This document shows, piece by piece, positions 36,835 through 45,885 of a DNA stretch of 64,000 nt. A program made the translations under genes and the position numbers. How positions within the stretch are numbered: the stretch's first letter is position 1; each line of letters opens with the position of its first letter. A model generated the notes under the pieces. The model worked only from the letters and a program-made list of their open reading frames with translations. It was not told the DNA's origin and made no database searches. This stretch comes from Celeribacter marinus (lineage in GTDB: Bacteria > Pseudomonadota > Alphaproteobacteria > Rhodobacterales > Rhodobacteraceae). The DNA is taken from assembly GCF_001308265.1 (NCBI RefSeq), contig NZ_CP012023.1, positions 2,308,932 through 2,372,931 on the forward strand. The letters are read 5' to 3'.

Positions 36835-37677
36835 TTATCCGAGCTTTACGCCTTTGCGCCCTGCAAGATCGACGAAGAATTGCCATGCAACACGGCCCGA
36901 TCGCGACCCGCGTGTGGCTTGCCATTCAATGGCTTCGGCTCTGAGCGTTGCATCATCAATCTCAACGCCATTGGCATCGCAATAGCCACGGATCATTGCC
37001 AAATAGTCGTCCTGATCACATGGATGAAAGCCGAGCCAGAGACCGAAACGATCCGACAACGACACCTTTTCCTCGACCGCTTCGGAGGGGTTTATCCCCG
37101 ATGAGCGTTCGTTCTCGATCATATCGCGTGGCATCAGGTGGCGACGATTGGAAGTGGCATAAAACAGCACATTCTCGGGCCGTCCCTCTATGCCACCATC
37201 AAGCACCGCCTTGAGCGATTTGTAGTGCTGATCATCATGGCTGAACGACAAATCATCACAAAATAGCAAAAACCGATGCTCGGACCCGCGCAGCAAATTC
37301 AACAGACGCCCAACGGAGGGCAAATCTTCGCGCTGCATCTCCACGATTTTGAGCGGCGTCCCTTCGGCGTTGATTGCGGCGTGTACCGCCTTGGTCAAAG
37401 ACGACTTTCCCATCCCGCGTGCGCCCCAAAGCAACGCGTTATTGGCGGCAAAGCCACGCGCAAACTGGCGCGTGTTCTCCAGCAACGTGTCGCGGGATCG
37501 ATTGATGCCAACAAGCATGCCAATATCGACGCGTGAGACGCGCTCAACCGGAACCAAGGCATCGGGTTCTGTGTGCCAGACAAAGGCATCCGCGCCATGA
37601 AAATCCGGAGCCGACAGTGGCGCAGGCGCCATGCGTTCAAGGGCTGCGGCGATACGCTTGAGGCTTTTCTTACCCAT
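36835..37677 (-). CDS. DUF815 family AAA+ ATPase
   Basis: 280 residues. Walker A is WGARGMGKSS, Walker B FLLFCDDLSF, and the sensor-like stretch is VLFYATSNRRHLMPRDMIENE, the pattern of DUF815 ATPases. The function of the family is not established. The ATG at 37677 shares TGATG with the tatC stop. The coupling to tatC-tatB suggests it is made alongside the twin-arginine export system; whether it acts on that system is unknown. Confidence 0.88.
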   Translation of the reverse strand: MGKKSLKRIAAALERMAPAPLSAPDFHGADAFVWHTEPDALVPVERVSRVDIGMLVGINRSRDTLLENTRQFARGFAANNALLWGARGMGKSSLTKAVHAAINAEGTPLKIVEMQREDLPSVGRLLNLLRGSEHRFLLFCDDLSFSHDDQHYKSLKAVLDGGIEGRPENVLFYATSNRRHLMPRDMIENERSSGINPSEAVEEKVSLSDRFGLWLGFHPCDQDDYLAMIRGYCDANGVEIDDATLRAEAIEWQATRGSRSGRVAWQFFVDLAGRKGVKLG

Positions 37678-38597
37678 CACTTATCATCCTCATCGTCTTC
37701 GTCGAACTCGGCGAAAATATCGTCTTCGTCCTCATCAAGAAGCCCCTGCTCACGCAGACTATCGTTGCGCTTTTTCTCGACACGCGCGACGAGGAAGATG
37801 GAGATTTCATAAAGACCGTACACCACCACGAACAAAATCAGCTGCGTTGTGACATCGGGCGGCGTGACCAAAGCGGCGACAACCAAAATGCCGACAACGG
37901 CGTATTTACGCGTACTGCGCAGGCCGTGGGCGGTCGCCAATCCGGCCTTGCCCATCAGGGTTAAAAGCACAGGCAACTGAAAACACAGACCAAAAGCCAC
38001 GATCATTTTCAACGTGATATCAAGGCTTTCATTGACCTTACCGTTGAATACGATGTCGATGCCTGTGTCGCGCGAGGCTGCAGCTGCATCGCCAGAGTTG
38101 GCAACCAACGCGCCCAAGAAAGACGGCAGATCGGCAAAGCCCAAAAAGAACGCCATGGCGAGCGGCACGACGATGAAATGCGCAAAAGACGCCCCCGCCA
38201 GAAACAACGCAGGCGAGGCAATCAAGAATGGCAAGAACGCGTTTTTTTCGTTGCGGTAAAGACCCGGTGCCACAAACCGCCACAACTGATAGGCGATAAC
38301 CGGAAACGACACCAACAAACCGCCGACCATCGAAATCCGGATCAACGTGAAAAAGTACTCTTGCGGCGCGGTATATTGCATCACAGGATTTGCATTGCCG
38401 AGCGACCGCATGGTGTTTTCAATCGGCACCAGCAGAAAATCGAGCACATGCCCGCCGACCGTAAACACGATGATCATACCAACGATAAACGCCATAACCG
38501 CATTGATCAGGCGCTTTCGCAATTCGGCAAGATGCTCGATCAAGGGCGCGGTGCTATCCTCAATATCTGAATCGGATGTGGTGTCGGTCTGGCTCAT
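37677..38597 (-). CDS. tatC: twin-arginine translocase subunit TatC
   Basis: The six-helix receptor of the Tat pathway for folded proteins. 306 residues. Family blocks are LIEHLAELRKRLINAVMAFIVGM, SFPVIAYQLWRFVAPGLYRNEK and FGLCFQLPVLLTLMGKAGL. A loop insertion (NSGDAAAASRDTGIDIV) and an acidic tail (DEDEDDIFAEFDEDDED) are extra, as often in this family of bacteria. It overlaps tatB by ATGA. Confidence 0.96.
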   Translation of the reverse strand: MSQTDTTSDSDIEDSTAPLIEHLAELRKRLINAVMAFIVGMIIVFTVGGHVLDFLLVPIENTMRSLGNANPVMQYTAPQEYFFTLIRISMVGGLLVSFPVIAYQLWRFVAPGLYRNEKNAFLPFLIASPALFLAGASFAHFIVVPLAMAFFLGFADLPSFLGALVANSGDAAAASRDTGIDIVFNGKVNESLDITLKMIVAFGLCFQLPVLLTLMGKAGLATAHGLRSTRKYAVVGILVVAALVTPPDVTTQLILFVVVYGLYEISIFLVARVEKKRNDSLREQGLLDEDEDDIFAEFDEDDEDDK

Positions 38598-39208
38598 GCA
38601 TCACCCGTTTTTGTCTTGGCAGTCTTTGTTGCCGCTTTTGGCCTAGCTTTTTGGGGCGCCGCTTTTTTAACCGCTGGCTTTTTGGCCGGCGCTTTGGGTG
38701 CTGTTTTAGGCTTGGACGGCTTCACCGCCGCCTTTGGAGCAACCTTGGCTGCGGGCGCGTCATTCGTGCCGTTCGCCTGTGCAGCTGCGGCTGCGGCGTC
38801 TTTGGCCTCTTTGGCGCGGCGTGCCGTTGCCGACTTTGCGGTGGCGTCCGAAATCACCTTGGCCATTTTCGCGCGTTCGGGATCTAACTCTCCCGTTTTG
38901 GGCGTGGTGGCAGGGTTGGCGATTTTCTCCATTGGATCCCATTTATCAAACTCGTCCGCCGCCTCGTTGAGCTTATCAAGGCCAAATTTCTTTGGATTGG
39001 CAGCACCTTTCAAGGCGTTACTCGCCTCTTTGATCCCAGCCTCATCCGCGGCGGATTCCATTGCGGAGGAAAACTCCCGCGCCATGGATTTCGCACGCGC
39101 CGTGAACCGGCCTAGCGTTCGGAACATACCGGGGAGGTCTTTTGGACCAACCACGATTAACGCCACGATGCCGATCACAAGAAGTTCGGACATGCCGATA
39201 TCTAACAT
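38594..39208 (-). CDS. tatB: Sec-independent translocase subunit TatB
   Basis: 204 residues. The N-terminal membrane helix with MSELLVIGIVALIVVGPKDLP and the amphipathic helix MFRTLGRFTARAKSMAREF define TatB. The C-terminal half is an Ala/Lys/Pro-rich tail (KPKTAPKAPAKKPAVKKAAP), longer than in enteric bacteria. It lies 82 bases after tatA. Confidence 0.94.
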   Translation of the reverse strand: MLDIGMSELLVIGIVALIVVGPKDLPGMFRTLGRFTARAKSMAREFSSAMESAADEAGIKEASNALKGAANPKKFGLDKLNEAADEFDKWDPMEKIANPATTPKTGELDPERAKMAKVISDATAKSATARRAKEAKDAAAAAAQANGTNDAPAAKVAPKAAVKPSKPKTAPKAPAKKPAVKKAAPQKARPKAATKTAKTKTGDA

Positions 39209-39290
39209 GAGAAACGCCTTTCAAAAACGCGCGCAACAGCGGCCTGTGCCGCTCTCACTCCACCAAAAGCCAAAGAGATCAGACGGGTCG

Positions 39291-39506
39291 TTAGACCTTG
39301 TCTTTTTCTTCCTCGGGGCTGACGTCTTTGGCGACTTTGGCGGCTTCTTCTTCGATCTCTTTGGTGCCTTCAGAGACGCCTTTTTTGAACGAGGTGATAC
39401 CTTTGCCGACTTCGCCCATCAGACCGGAAATTTTGCCACGGCCAAACAGGACCAGAACCACGACAGCGATAAGTAGAAGGCCGGGAAGGCCGATGTTGTT
39501 GAGCAT
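39291..39506 (-). CDS. tatA: Sec-independent translocase subunit TatA
   Basis: 71 residues. The pore-forming subunit with short helix [21 protein letters not shown] followed by amphipathic [20 protein letters not shown] and an acidic tail. It is the first gene of tatA-tatB-tatC-DUF815, facing the ABM-like gene across 217 bases. Confidence 0.95.
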   Translation of the reverse strand: MLNNIGLPGLLLIAVVVLVLFGRGKISGLMGEVGKGITSFKKGVSEGTKEIEEEAAKVAKDVSPEEEKDKV

Positions 39507-39653
39507 GTTGTCTCTCCCGTAGAAAGGGGCACGGTGCGCGCCCGAATAACTTGTGGAGACAAGGATTAGGCTGCGCGATGCGGCGTGAAAAGCGAAAACC
39601 ACCACAAACCGCCCCCCTGCACAACATTGGCGCGACAAAACGGGGTGGAAAAA

Positions 39654-39681
39654 CCCTACTGACAGGTTTATGTCAGTAGGG
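39654..39681. promoter_or_regulatory. 11-base inverted repeat, likely operator of the WYL regulator operon
   Basis: CCCTACTGACA (39654-39664), six bases, TGTCAGTAGGG (39671-39681), perfect. It lies 43 bases before the first gene of a two-gene operon whose second gene encodes a DNA-binding regulator. There is no T-run, so it is not a terminator. Self-regulation is inferred. Confidence 0.65.
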
Positions 39682-39723
39682 GCGGGTCAAATTAGGGTAT
39701 CGAAACTCGAATCGGAGATATCC

Positions 39724-40050
39724 ATGAGAAATATTCAAATCATTGAAACTGTTAGCTATAAATCCAAATCTGGCGTCAGCGACGCTCAATTCATCGCAGC
39801 GGCCAAGGGCCTCGACGCCTACATTGACCGGTGTGGTGGCCTGATAAGCCGCAGCCTGTTCAAAAGCGACGACGATGTCTGGTACGAGCAGATGATCTGG
39901 GAAACCGAGAGCGCCTACACCAAAGCCAACAGCGGTTTTATGGCCTCTCAAGAAGGCCAAGCGGTCATCGCCTTACTCGATCCCGCAAGCCTCAACATGG
40001 GCCACGCACAGGCGGCCTTTGCCCGCGTTTGCGCCCCACTGATGCCATAA
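39724..40050 (+). CDS. unknown small protein, dimeric alpha/beta-barrel type
   Basis: 108 residues. The strand-helix pattern (NIQIIETVSYKSKSGVSDAQFIAAAKGLDAYI, then RSLFKSDDDVWYEQMIWETESAYTKAN) resembles ferredoxin-like ABM/dimeric barrel proteins. It starts 3 bases-coupled to the WYL regulator that follows. Proteins of this fold often accompany such regulators as the controlled gene. Function unknown. Confidence 0.6.
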   Translation: MRNIQIIETVSYKSKSGVSDAQFIAAAKGLDAYIDRCGGLISRSLFKSDDDVWYEQMIWETESAYTKANSGFMASQEGQAVIALLDPASLNMGHAQAAFARVCAPLMP

Positions 40051-40053
40051 CAC

Positions 40054-40779
40054 ATGGCAGGCGGTCGCAAACAAACCGGTATTCGGCGTAGCGACCGCCT
40101 GTTCGATCTGATCCAGATTTTGCGTGACGGACGTTTACACACCGCACGGCAATTGGCCGAGCGCGTTGAGGTGTCCGAGCGCACGATCTGGCGCGACATG
40201 GCGACCCTCAAGGCCTCAGGCGTCCCTGTAGAGGGCGAGCGCGGCGTGGGCTATATGATCACCGCCGCAATCACTCTGCCCCCCGTCAATCTCACCATGG
40301 GCGAATTGGAGGCGTTGCACTTGGCGGTGGCCATTTTGGGCGAGGCGTCCGATCCGGAACTGGCCAAGAGTGCGGCATCTCTTGCGGCAAAAATCGATGC
40401 CGTCTTGCCCGAAAACTCAGGCCCGCCCGAGGCAGGATGGGGGTTTGCCGTGCACCCCTATGCCTTTGCAGATGCCCGCGCAGGGTTCAAACACATGCCC
40501 GCGTTGCGCGATGGCGTGCGTGAGCAAAAGGTCTTGCGCGTCAGCTACTTATCCTTGTCGGGCGAAAAAACAACGCGCCTCGTGCGCCCGTTACAGCTTA
40601 ACTATTGGGGACGGGTTTGGACATTAAGCGTCTGGTGCGATTTACGGGGCGGGTTTCGCACCTTTCGTGTGGACCGCATCGACAACGTGATCGACACAGG
40701 CGCAACATTCAAACCCGAGGCGGGCAAAACGCTTGCTGATTTCATCGCCTACCAAACGGCGCAGCATCCGCACGATTAG
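40054..40779 (+). CDS. YafY-type HTH/WYL transcriptional regulator
   Basis: 241 residues. The N-terminal helix-turn-helix (ARQLAERVEVSERTIWRDMATLKASG) is of DeoR/HTH_11 type. The C-terminal WYL domain contains LNYWGRVWTLSVWCDLRGGFRTFRVDRI; the W-Y-L-like core is kept as W-T-L. It is expected to be a ligand-responsive repressor or activator. It starts 3 bases after the ABM-like gene, behind the palindrome at 39654-39681. Its stop overlaps the convergent ABC gene by 4 bases. Confidence 0.85.
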   Translation: MAGGRKQTGIRRSDRLFDLIQILRDGRLHTARQLAERVEVSERTIWRDMATLKASGVPVEGERGVGYMITAAITLPPVNLTMGELEALHLAVAILGEASDPELAKSAASLAAKIDAVLPENSGPPEAGWGFAVHPYAFADARAGFKHMPALRDGVREQKVLRVSYLSLSGEKTTRLVRPLQLNYWGRVWTLSVWCDLRGGFRTFRVDRIDNVIDTGATFKPEAGKTLADFIAYQTAQHPHD

Positions 40780-41861
40780 GCGGGGAACACGAAACACCGC
40801 TCACGGCGCAGCATTAGCCATAGCGGGGTCCCAGCTTTAGGCAAAAACACACTCGGCACGGTGGCGTGTAGAACTGATCCGTCAAAATCCATTCGAAACT
40901 CAACGATGCTTTCGCGGCCCATAAACCGTGCCCGTTCAACAATGCCGCGCGCAGGTGTGCCATCTTGTGGTGTCGGCGCAGGTCCACGCCCCCCACGATC
41001 AAAATCAATCCGCAGGTGTTGCGGACGAATGACAATTTCCACCTCTGTCCCGTCAGGGCGTCCAGGGCATAGGAACGCCCCAAAGGCCGTGTCCACCATA
41101 GCATTCTTAACCTTGCCACGGATCACATTGATATCGCTAAAAAATGCCGCGGCAGCCTTGTCCACGGGGGCGTTATAAATGTTGTAGGGCGCGCCTTGTT
41201 GAACAATCCGACCATCACGCATCAAGGCAATTTCATCCGCCATCCGCATCGCCTCGTCCGGCTCATGTGTGACGAGCAAAACGGCCGTACCTTCGGCCTT
41301 GAGGACATCCAAGGTGCTGTCGCGAATTTCATCTTTCAGGCGCTCGTCGAGACCTGAAAACGGCTCATCCATCAACATGATCGACGGGCGCGGCGCAAGG
41401 GCGCGCGCGAGGGCAACTCGTTGCTGTTCACCGCCCGACAATTCATGTGGAAACTGATCAATGGCACGGGTCAAATCGATCTTTTCGAGCAAATCCAGAA
41501 CACGCGCCCGTTTGTTCGATTTTGACCCTTTTAGGCCGAATGCAATGTTATCAGCGACCGATAAATGTGGGAAAAGTGCAAAATCTTGGAACATCAAACC
41601 AATGGAGCGCCCCTCTGGCGGGACGCGGTGAACCGTGTCACAGACCAGATTGCCATCAACATAGATCTCGCCACTATTTTGCATCTCGACGCCGGCGATG
41701 ATGCGCAGCGTAGTCGACTTGCCACAGCCCGATGGGCCCAGCAAACAGGTAACTTGGCCACGGGTCACTTTAAGGGAGACATCAGACACAACTTCACGAC
41801 CCGCAAAAGCACGGCGCAGATTGCGAATTTCCAAACGCGGATGCGTATCGGGTGTCGACAT
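40776..41861 (-). CDS. iron(III)-type ABC transporter ATPase (FbpC-like)
   Basis: 361 residues. Walker A is GPSGCGKS (42-49), the Q-loop is LMFQDFALFPH, the signature LSGGEQQRVALARAL, Walker B IMLMDEPFSGLD, and the switch His is in VTHEPDEA. A C-terminal TOBE-type domain follows. It resembles FbpC and related ferric iron ATPases. The ATG at 41861 was chosen; the frame also opens with TTG 22 codons earlier. No permease or binding protein is adjacent. The FbpB-like permease at 7767-9473 is a plausible partner. Confidence 0.85.
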   Translation of the reverse strand: MSTPDTHPRLEIRNLRRAFAGREVVSDVSLKVTRGQVTCLLGPSGCGKSTTLRIIAGVEMQNSGEIYVDGNLVCDTVHRVPPEGRSIGLMFQDFALFPHLSVADNIAFGLKGSKSNKRARVLDLLEKIDLTRAIDQFPHELSGGEQQRVALARALAPRPSIMLMDEPFSGLDERLKDEIRDSTLDVLKAEGTAVLLVTHEPDEAMRMADEIALMRDGRIVQQGAPYNIYNAPVDKAAAAFFSDINVIRGKVKNAMVDTAFGAFLCPGRPDGTEVEIVIRPQHLRIDFDRGGRGPAPTPQDGTPARGIVERARFMGRESIVEFRMDFDGSVLHATVPSVFLPKAGTPLWLMLRRERCFVFPA

Positions 41862-42035
41862 GACGGGTTGAGGGTTTAACACAGGTTTTGGGGGCACGGC
41901 GTTTCCGACAAAAACGATAAGGTTCAAAACGTCCTAGCAGGCTGCACATCACTTAGCAACCGCAGTGCCGCGCGGCGAAGTCCCTCCCGCGTAGGCCCGA
42001 CATCTGCCGATACCACCGCAAGAGGGAGAGCCCGT

Positions 42036-42815
42036 TTACATCGTTGTGTTCGTCGCACCACCGTCGAGCAAGATGTTTTGCCCAACCATATAGCCCGCGA
42101 ACTGGCTACACATAAACGCGCATGTCGCACCGAACTCTGCCGCTGTGCCGTAGCGCCCTGCGGGGATTGACGCGGCTTTTTCGGCGCGCACTTCGTCAAA
42201 GCTTTTTCCTGTCGCCTGTGAGGCGGCGGTGTCGAGGTTCACCATGCGATCCGTTGCGTGCAATCCGGGCAACAAGTTGTTCATCACCACGCCTTTGGGC
42301 GCGATTTGGCGCGCCGTACCCGCCACGTAGCCCGTCAGGCCCGCACGCGCAGCATTGGAGAGACCCAACACGGCAATCGGGGCCTTTACCGAGACGGATG
42401 TGATGTTGACCACACGGCCCCACCCGTTATCGATCATGTGAGGCACCAGCGCCTTGATCAACGCAATCGGGGCGAGCATGTTGGCATCCAAGGCCGCGAT
42501 AAAATCGTCGCGCTCCCAATCGGTCCACATGCCCGGAGGTGGACCACCAGCGTTATTGACCAAAATATCAACCTGTCCCGCAACGGCCAAAAGCTGTGCA
42601 CGGCCCTCTTCGGTCGTGACATCTGCGGCGACCGTCTCAACGGTAACGCCGTATTTTGCACGAATTTCGGCAGCTGCGGCCTCAAGCGCCTCTGCACCGC
42701 GCGCATTCATAACCAAATTCACGCCCGCTTCGGCCAACGATTCGGCACACCCACGCCCCAAACCTTTGGATGATGCACAAACCAGTGCCTTTTTACCTTT
42801 GATGCCCAAATCCAT
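42036..42815 (-). CDS. atypical short-chain dehydrogenase family protein
   Basis: 259 residues. The cofactor motif ASSKGLG (14-20), VNNAGGPPPG and the serine region INITSVSV-like (VVNITSVSV) are present. The catalytic Tyr-x-x-x-Lys is not: the aligned stretch GLSNAARAGLTGYV has L152 and A156 in those places. A subset of SDRs annotated as 3-oxoacyl-ACP reductases shares this LSN-A-x-R pattern. Catalysis by the classical mechanism is therefore unlikely. The ATG at 42815 begins MDLGIKGKKALV. Substrate unknown. Confidence 0.8.
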   Translation of the reverse strand: MDLGIKGKKALVCASSKGLGRGCAESLAEAGVNLVMNARGAEALEAAAAEIRAKYGVTVETVAADVTTEEGRAQLLAVAGQVDILVNNAGGPPPGMWTDWERDDFIAALDANMLAPIALIKALVPHMIDNGWGRVVNITSVSVKAPIAVLGLSNAARAGLTGYVAGTARQIAPKGVVMNNLLPGLHATDRMVNLDTAASQATGKSFDEVRAEKAASIPAGRYGTAAEFGATCAFMCSQFAGYMVGQNILLDGGATNTTM

Positions 42816-43088
42816 GTGCGCGTTCCTTTGTGCTCGTTTGAGGAGTTTATTTTGACGATTAAGGAGCGTTGTAGGGCGCGAGGCCACCCTTGTCACCTCG
42901 CCAACCACGCACCCAAGTGTGTGCGCCAACGCAAAGCCCGTGCGTTTACCGAAAGGCCTGCCAAGACATCCGCACCATCACGCCGTTATTTGCATTATTA
43001 TGCCCAAATCCTGACATTGTTTCCCACTAAGTGTTGAAAATAATTGCGTATCCTTCGGGTTCCGTTACGGCATGACGAGTGAATAATA

Positions 43089-44198
43089 ATGTTAGATACT
43101 GTAGAATCGGCGACTGATACCTTAGACGCGAGACGCGCGGACATTTATAAAAAGGGGCCTTTCGTGGCAACGACGACGACACCACAGCACGAACAAACAA
43201 CAGGGAACGCTCAGCCCGTTCAAAACCTGTCTGTTTATCCTGCGCAGGCGTTTCGCGTTACGGATGGCGCCAACCAGGGGGACGCAATCGGTCCGTCTGA
43301 TGAGCTGGAACTCGCGGACACGTATATGTTGGCGGCAAACGCGCACCGTCTACGCCTCGCCCTACAAATCACCGACGAGACCCTGAGCATCGGCCAAGGG
43401 TCTGAAGTGGGCCGTGACGGGGCGCGACTTCACCTTGATTGTGCCGCGACCTTTATGACGCTCGACGGCTCCACACTCGAGGCGTTGATCATTGTTGAAA
43501 CGGACGACAGCGACAACATCGCTGCGTGCTATATGCTTCCCTTCGCGCCGCTGGACGAAAAACAAACCTATTCCTTGGTCAATATCGACCGCCAAAGCCC
43601 GCGCACCCGTTTGGCCGAAATCGCATGTGTCGCCTTTACACGCGGCACGCACATCACGATGGCAAATGGCAAACAGGTCTTGATCGAGGATCTGAACGTG
43701 GGGGACCGTGTTCTCACCCGCGATCATGGCGCGCGCGAAATCCGTTGGATTGGTCAGCAAACCATGCGTGCAACCGGAGCCTTCGCCCCCATCACCATCA
43801 AGGAAGGCGTGCTCAACAACGCTGCCGATCTGGTCGTCAGCCCAAACCACCGCATCTTCATCTACCAACGCAATGACCGTATAAAAGCGGGGCGTGCGGA
43901 GGTATTGGTCAAGGCGCGATTGTTGGTGAATGGCGTTGATGTGGTGCAAAGTGACGGCGGATTTGTCGACTACTTCCAAGTGTTGTTCGATCAACATGAA
44001 ATCATCTACGCCGAGGGCATCGCCGCCGAAAGTATGTTTGTCGACAAACAGGCCAAAACCTATCTACCTAGCGAAGTGCACGCCCACCTATCTGGCCACG
44101 CCATGTCAGGCGAACGCCCGCGCGCGATCGATATAACGGATGGTATGCTCGATAGCGCCAATGCGGTAGAATTGTTGCGCGCGGCGTCACGCGGCTAA
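43089..44198 (+). CDS. Hint-domain (Hedgehog/intein-like) protein
   Basis: 369 residues. The N-terminal half (about 1-175) is an unrecognised beta-rich domain. A Hint domain starts at C180 (AEIACVAFTRGTHITM), continues with VLIEDLNVGDRVLTRDHG and SPNHRIFIYQ (H254), and ends with YFQVLFDQHEIIYAEGIAAESM. Roseobacters have many such Hint_2 proteins, thought to self-cleave or to be secreted by type I systems, but neither is shown here. It has a 273-base upstream gap with no feature I recognise. Confidence 0.82.
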   Translation: MLDTVESATDTLDARRADIYKKGPFVATTTTPQHEQTTGNAQPVQNLSVYPAQAFRVTDGANQGDAIGPSDELELADTYMLAANAHRLRLALQITDETLSIGQGSEVGRDGARLHLDCAATFMTLDGSTLEALIIVETDDSDNIAACYMLPFAPLDEKQTYSLVNIDRQSPRTRLAEIACVAFTRGTHITMANGKQVLIEDLNVGDRVLTRDHGAREIRWIGQQTMRATGAFAPITIKEGVLNNAADLVVSPNHRIFIYQRNDRIKAGRAEVLVKARLLVNGVDVVQSDGGFVDYFQVLFDQHEIIYAEGIAAESMFVDKQAKTYLPSEVHAHLSGHAMSGERPRAIDITDGMLDSANAVELLRAASRG

Positions 44199-44247
44199 CA
44201 CCCATCCCTGCTTGCCCAACTTCGCCCGCACAGTTATATGCGGGCGC

Positions 44248-45855
44248 ATGTCAGATAGCGCACACACCTCCCTCGATCTGCCCGCCGAAATCGCGCGGCG
44301 CCGGACCTTTGCAATCATCTCTCACCCCGATGCGGGTAAGACGACATTGACAGAGAAATTCCTGCTGTACGGCGGGGCGATTCAGATGGCGGGTCAGGTG
44401 CGCGCCAAAGGCGAAGCCCGCCGCACGCGCTCCGACTTTATGCAGATGGAAAAAGACCGCGGGATTTCCGTATCGGCTTCGGCCATGTCGTTCGATTTTG
44501 ACGGGCACCGGTTCAATCTTGTGGACACCCCCGGTCACTCGGATTTCTCCGAGGATACCTACCGCACGCTCACCGCCGTGGACGCCGCCATCATGGTGAT
44601 TGATGGCGCGAAAGGTGTGGAGAGCCAAACGCAAAAGCTGTTTGAAGTGTGCCGTATGCGCGACCTTCCGATCCTGACGTTTTGTAACAAGATGGACCGA
44701 GAAAGCCGTGATACGCTTGAGATCATTGACGAAATTCAAGAAAACTTGGCGATTGATGTAACCCCTGCCTCATGGCCCATCGGTGTGGGGCGCGAGTTCG
44801 TAGGCTGTTACGACATGCTCCACGATCGTCTCGAATTGATGGACCGCGCGGACCGCAACAAGGTGGCGGCAAGCATTTCGATCAAAGGGCTCGACGATCC
44901 CAAACTTGACGAACACATCCCCGCACATCTGTTGGAACAGTTGCGCGAAGAGGTCGAAATGGCGCGTGAATTGCTGCCGGCCTTTGACCGCGAGGCCTTT
45001 CTTGAGGGCACACTCACGCCGATTTGGTTCGGTTCGGCGATCAACTCGTTTGGCGTCAAGGAACTGATGGACGGCATGGCGCAGTACGGCCCAGAGCCGC
45101 AGCCGCAAAAGGCCGAGCCGCGCTCCATCCATGCAGATGAGAAAAAGGTGATGGGATTTGTGTTCAAAGTCCAAGCCAACATGGACCCCAAGCACCGCGA
45201 CCGCGTGGCCTTTGTCCGCCTCGCATCGGGTCATTTCCTACGCGGGATGAAACTCACGCATGTGCGGTCCAAAAAGCAGATGGCGATCTCGAACCCTGTA
45301 CTATTTCTCGCCTCCGACCGCGAATTGGCCGAGGAAGCATGGGCCGGCGATATCATCGGCATCCCGAACCACGGCCAATTGCGCATTGGTGACACCCTCA
45401 CAGAGGGCGAGGAGATTCGCGTCACCGGCATTCCGTCCTTTGCACCGGAACTGTTGCAAAGCGTGCGTGCGGGCGACCCGATGAAGTCCAAGCACCTCGA
45501 AAAGGCATTGATGCAATTCGCCGAAGAAGGGGCCGCAAAAGTGTTCAAACCCGCGATTGGCTCCGGCTTTATCGTCGGCGTGGTTGGTGCCTTGCAATTT
45601 GAAGTGCTCGCCTCGCGTATCGAGTTGGAATACGGCCTTCCCGTGCGGTTTGGCCAATCGCAATTCACCTCCGCGCGGTGGATTTCGGGACCACGTGCGG
45701 ATCTCGAAAAATGTGTGAATACCAACAAACAACACATCTCTTATGACCATGATGGCGACCCTGTGTTCTTGACCCGCTTGCAATGGGACATCGATAGAAT
45801 CGAGCGTGATTTCCCAACCCTGACGCTCTCCGCGACCAAGGAAATGATGGTTTGA
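44248..45855 (+). CDS. prfC: peptide chain release factor 3
   Basis: The GTPase that removes RF1 and RF2 from the ribosome. 535 residues. The G1 loop is SHPDAGKT (25-32), with RGISVSASAM (switch), VDTPGHSDFSEDT and NKMDRESRD, then the RF3-specific C-terminal domain (VGVVGALQFEVLASRI). The ATG at 44248 starts the conserved part. Confidence 0.96.
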   Translation: MSDSAHTSLDLPAEIARRRTFAIISHPDAGKTTLTEKFLLYGGAIQMAGQVRAKGEARRTRSDFMQMEKDRGISVSASAMSFDFDGHRFNLVDTPGHSDFSEDTYRTLTAVDAAIMVIDGAKGVESQTQKLFEVCRMRDLPILTFCNKMDRESRDTLEIIDEIQENLAIDVTPASWPIGVGREFVGCYDMLHDRLELMDRADRNKVAASISIKGLDDPKLDEHIPAHLLEQLREEVEMARELLPAFDREAFLEGTLTPIWFGSAINSFGVKELMDGMAQYGPEPQPQKAEPRSIHADEKKVMGFVFKVQANMDPKHRDRVAFVRLASGHFLRGMKLTHVRSKKQMAISNPVLFLASDRELAEEAWAGDIIGIPNHGQLRIGDTLTEGEEIRVTGIPSFAPELLQSVRAGDPMKSKHLEKALMQFAEEGAAKVFKPAIGSGFIVGVVGALQFEVLASRIELEYGLPVRFGQSQFTSARWISGPRADLEKCVNTNKQHISYDHDGDPVFLTRLQWDIDRIERDFPTLTLSATKEMMV

Positions 45856-45885
45856 CATGACATCGGCGCGGGGTAGGATTTCGAT

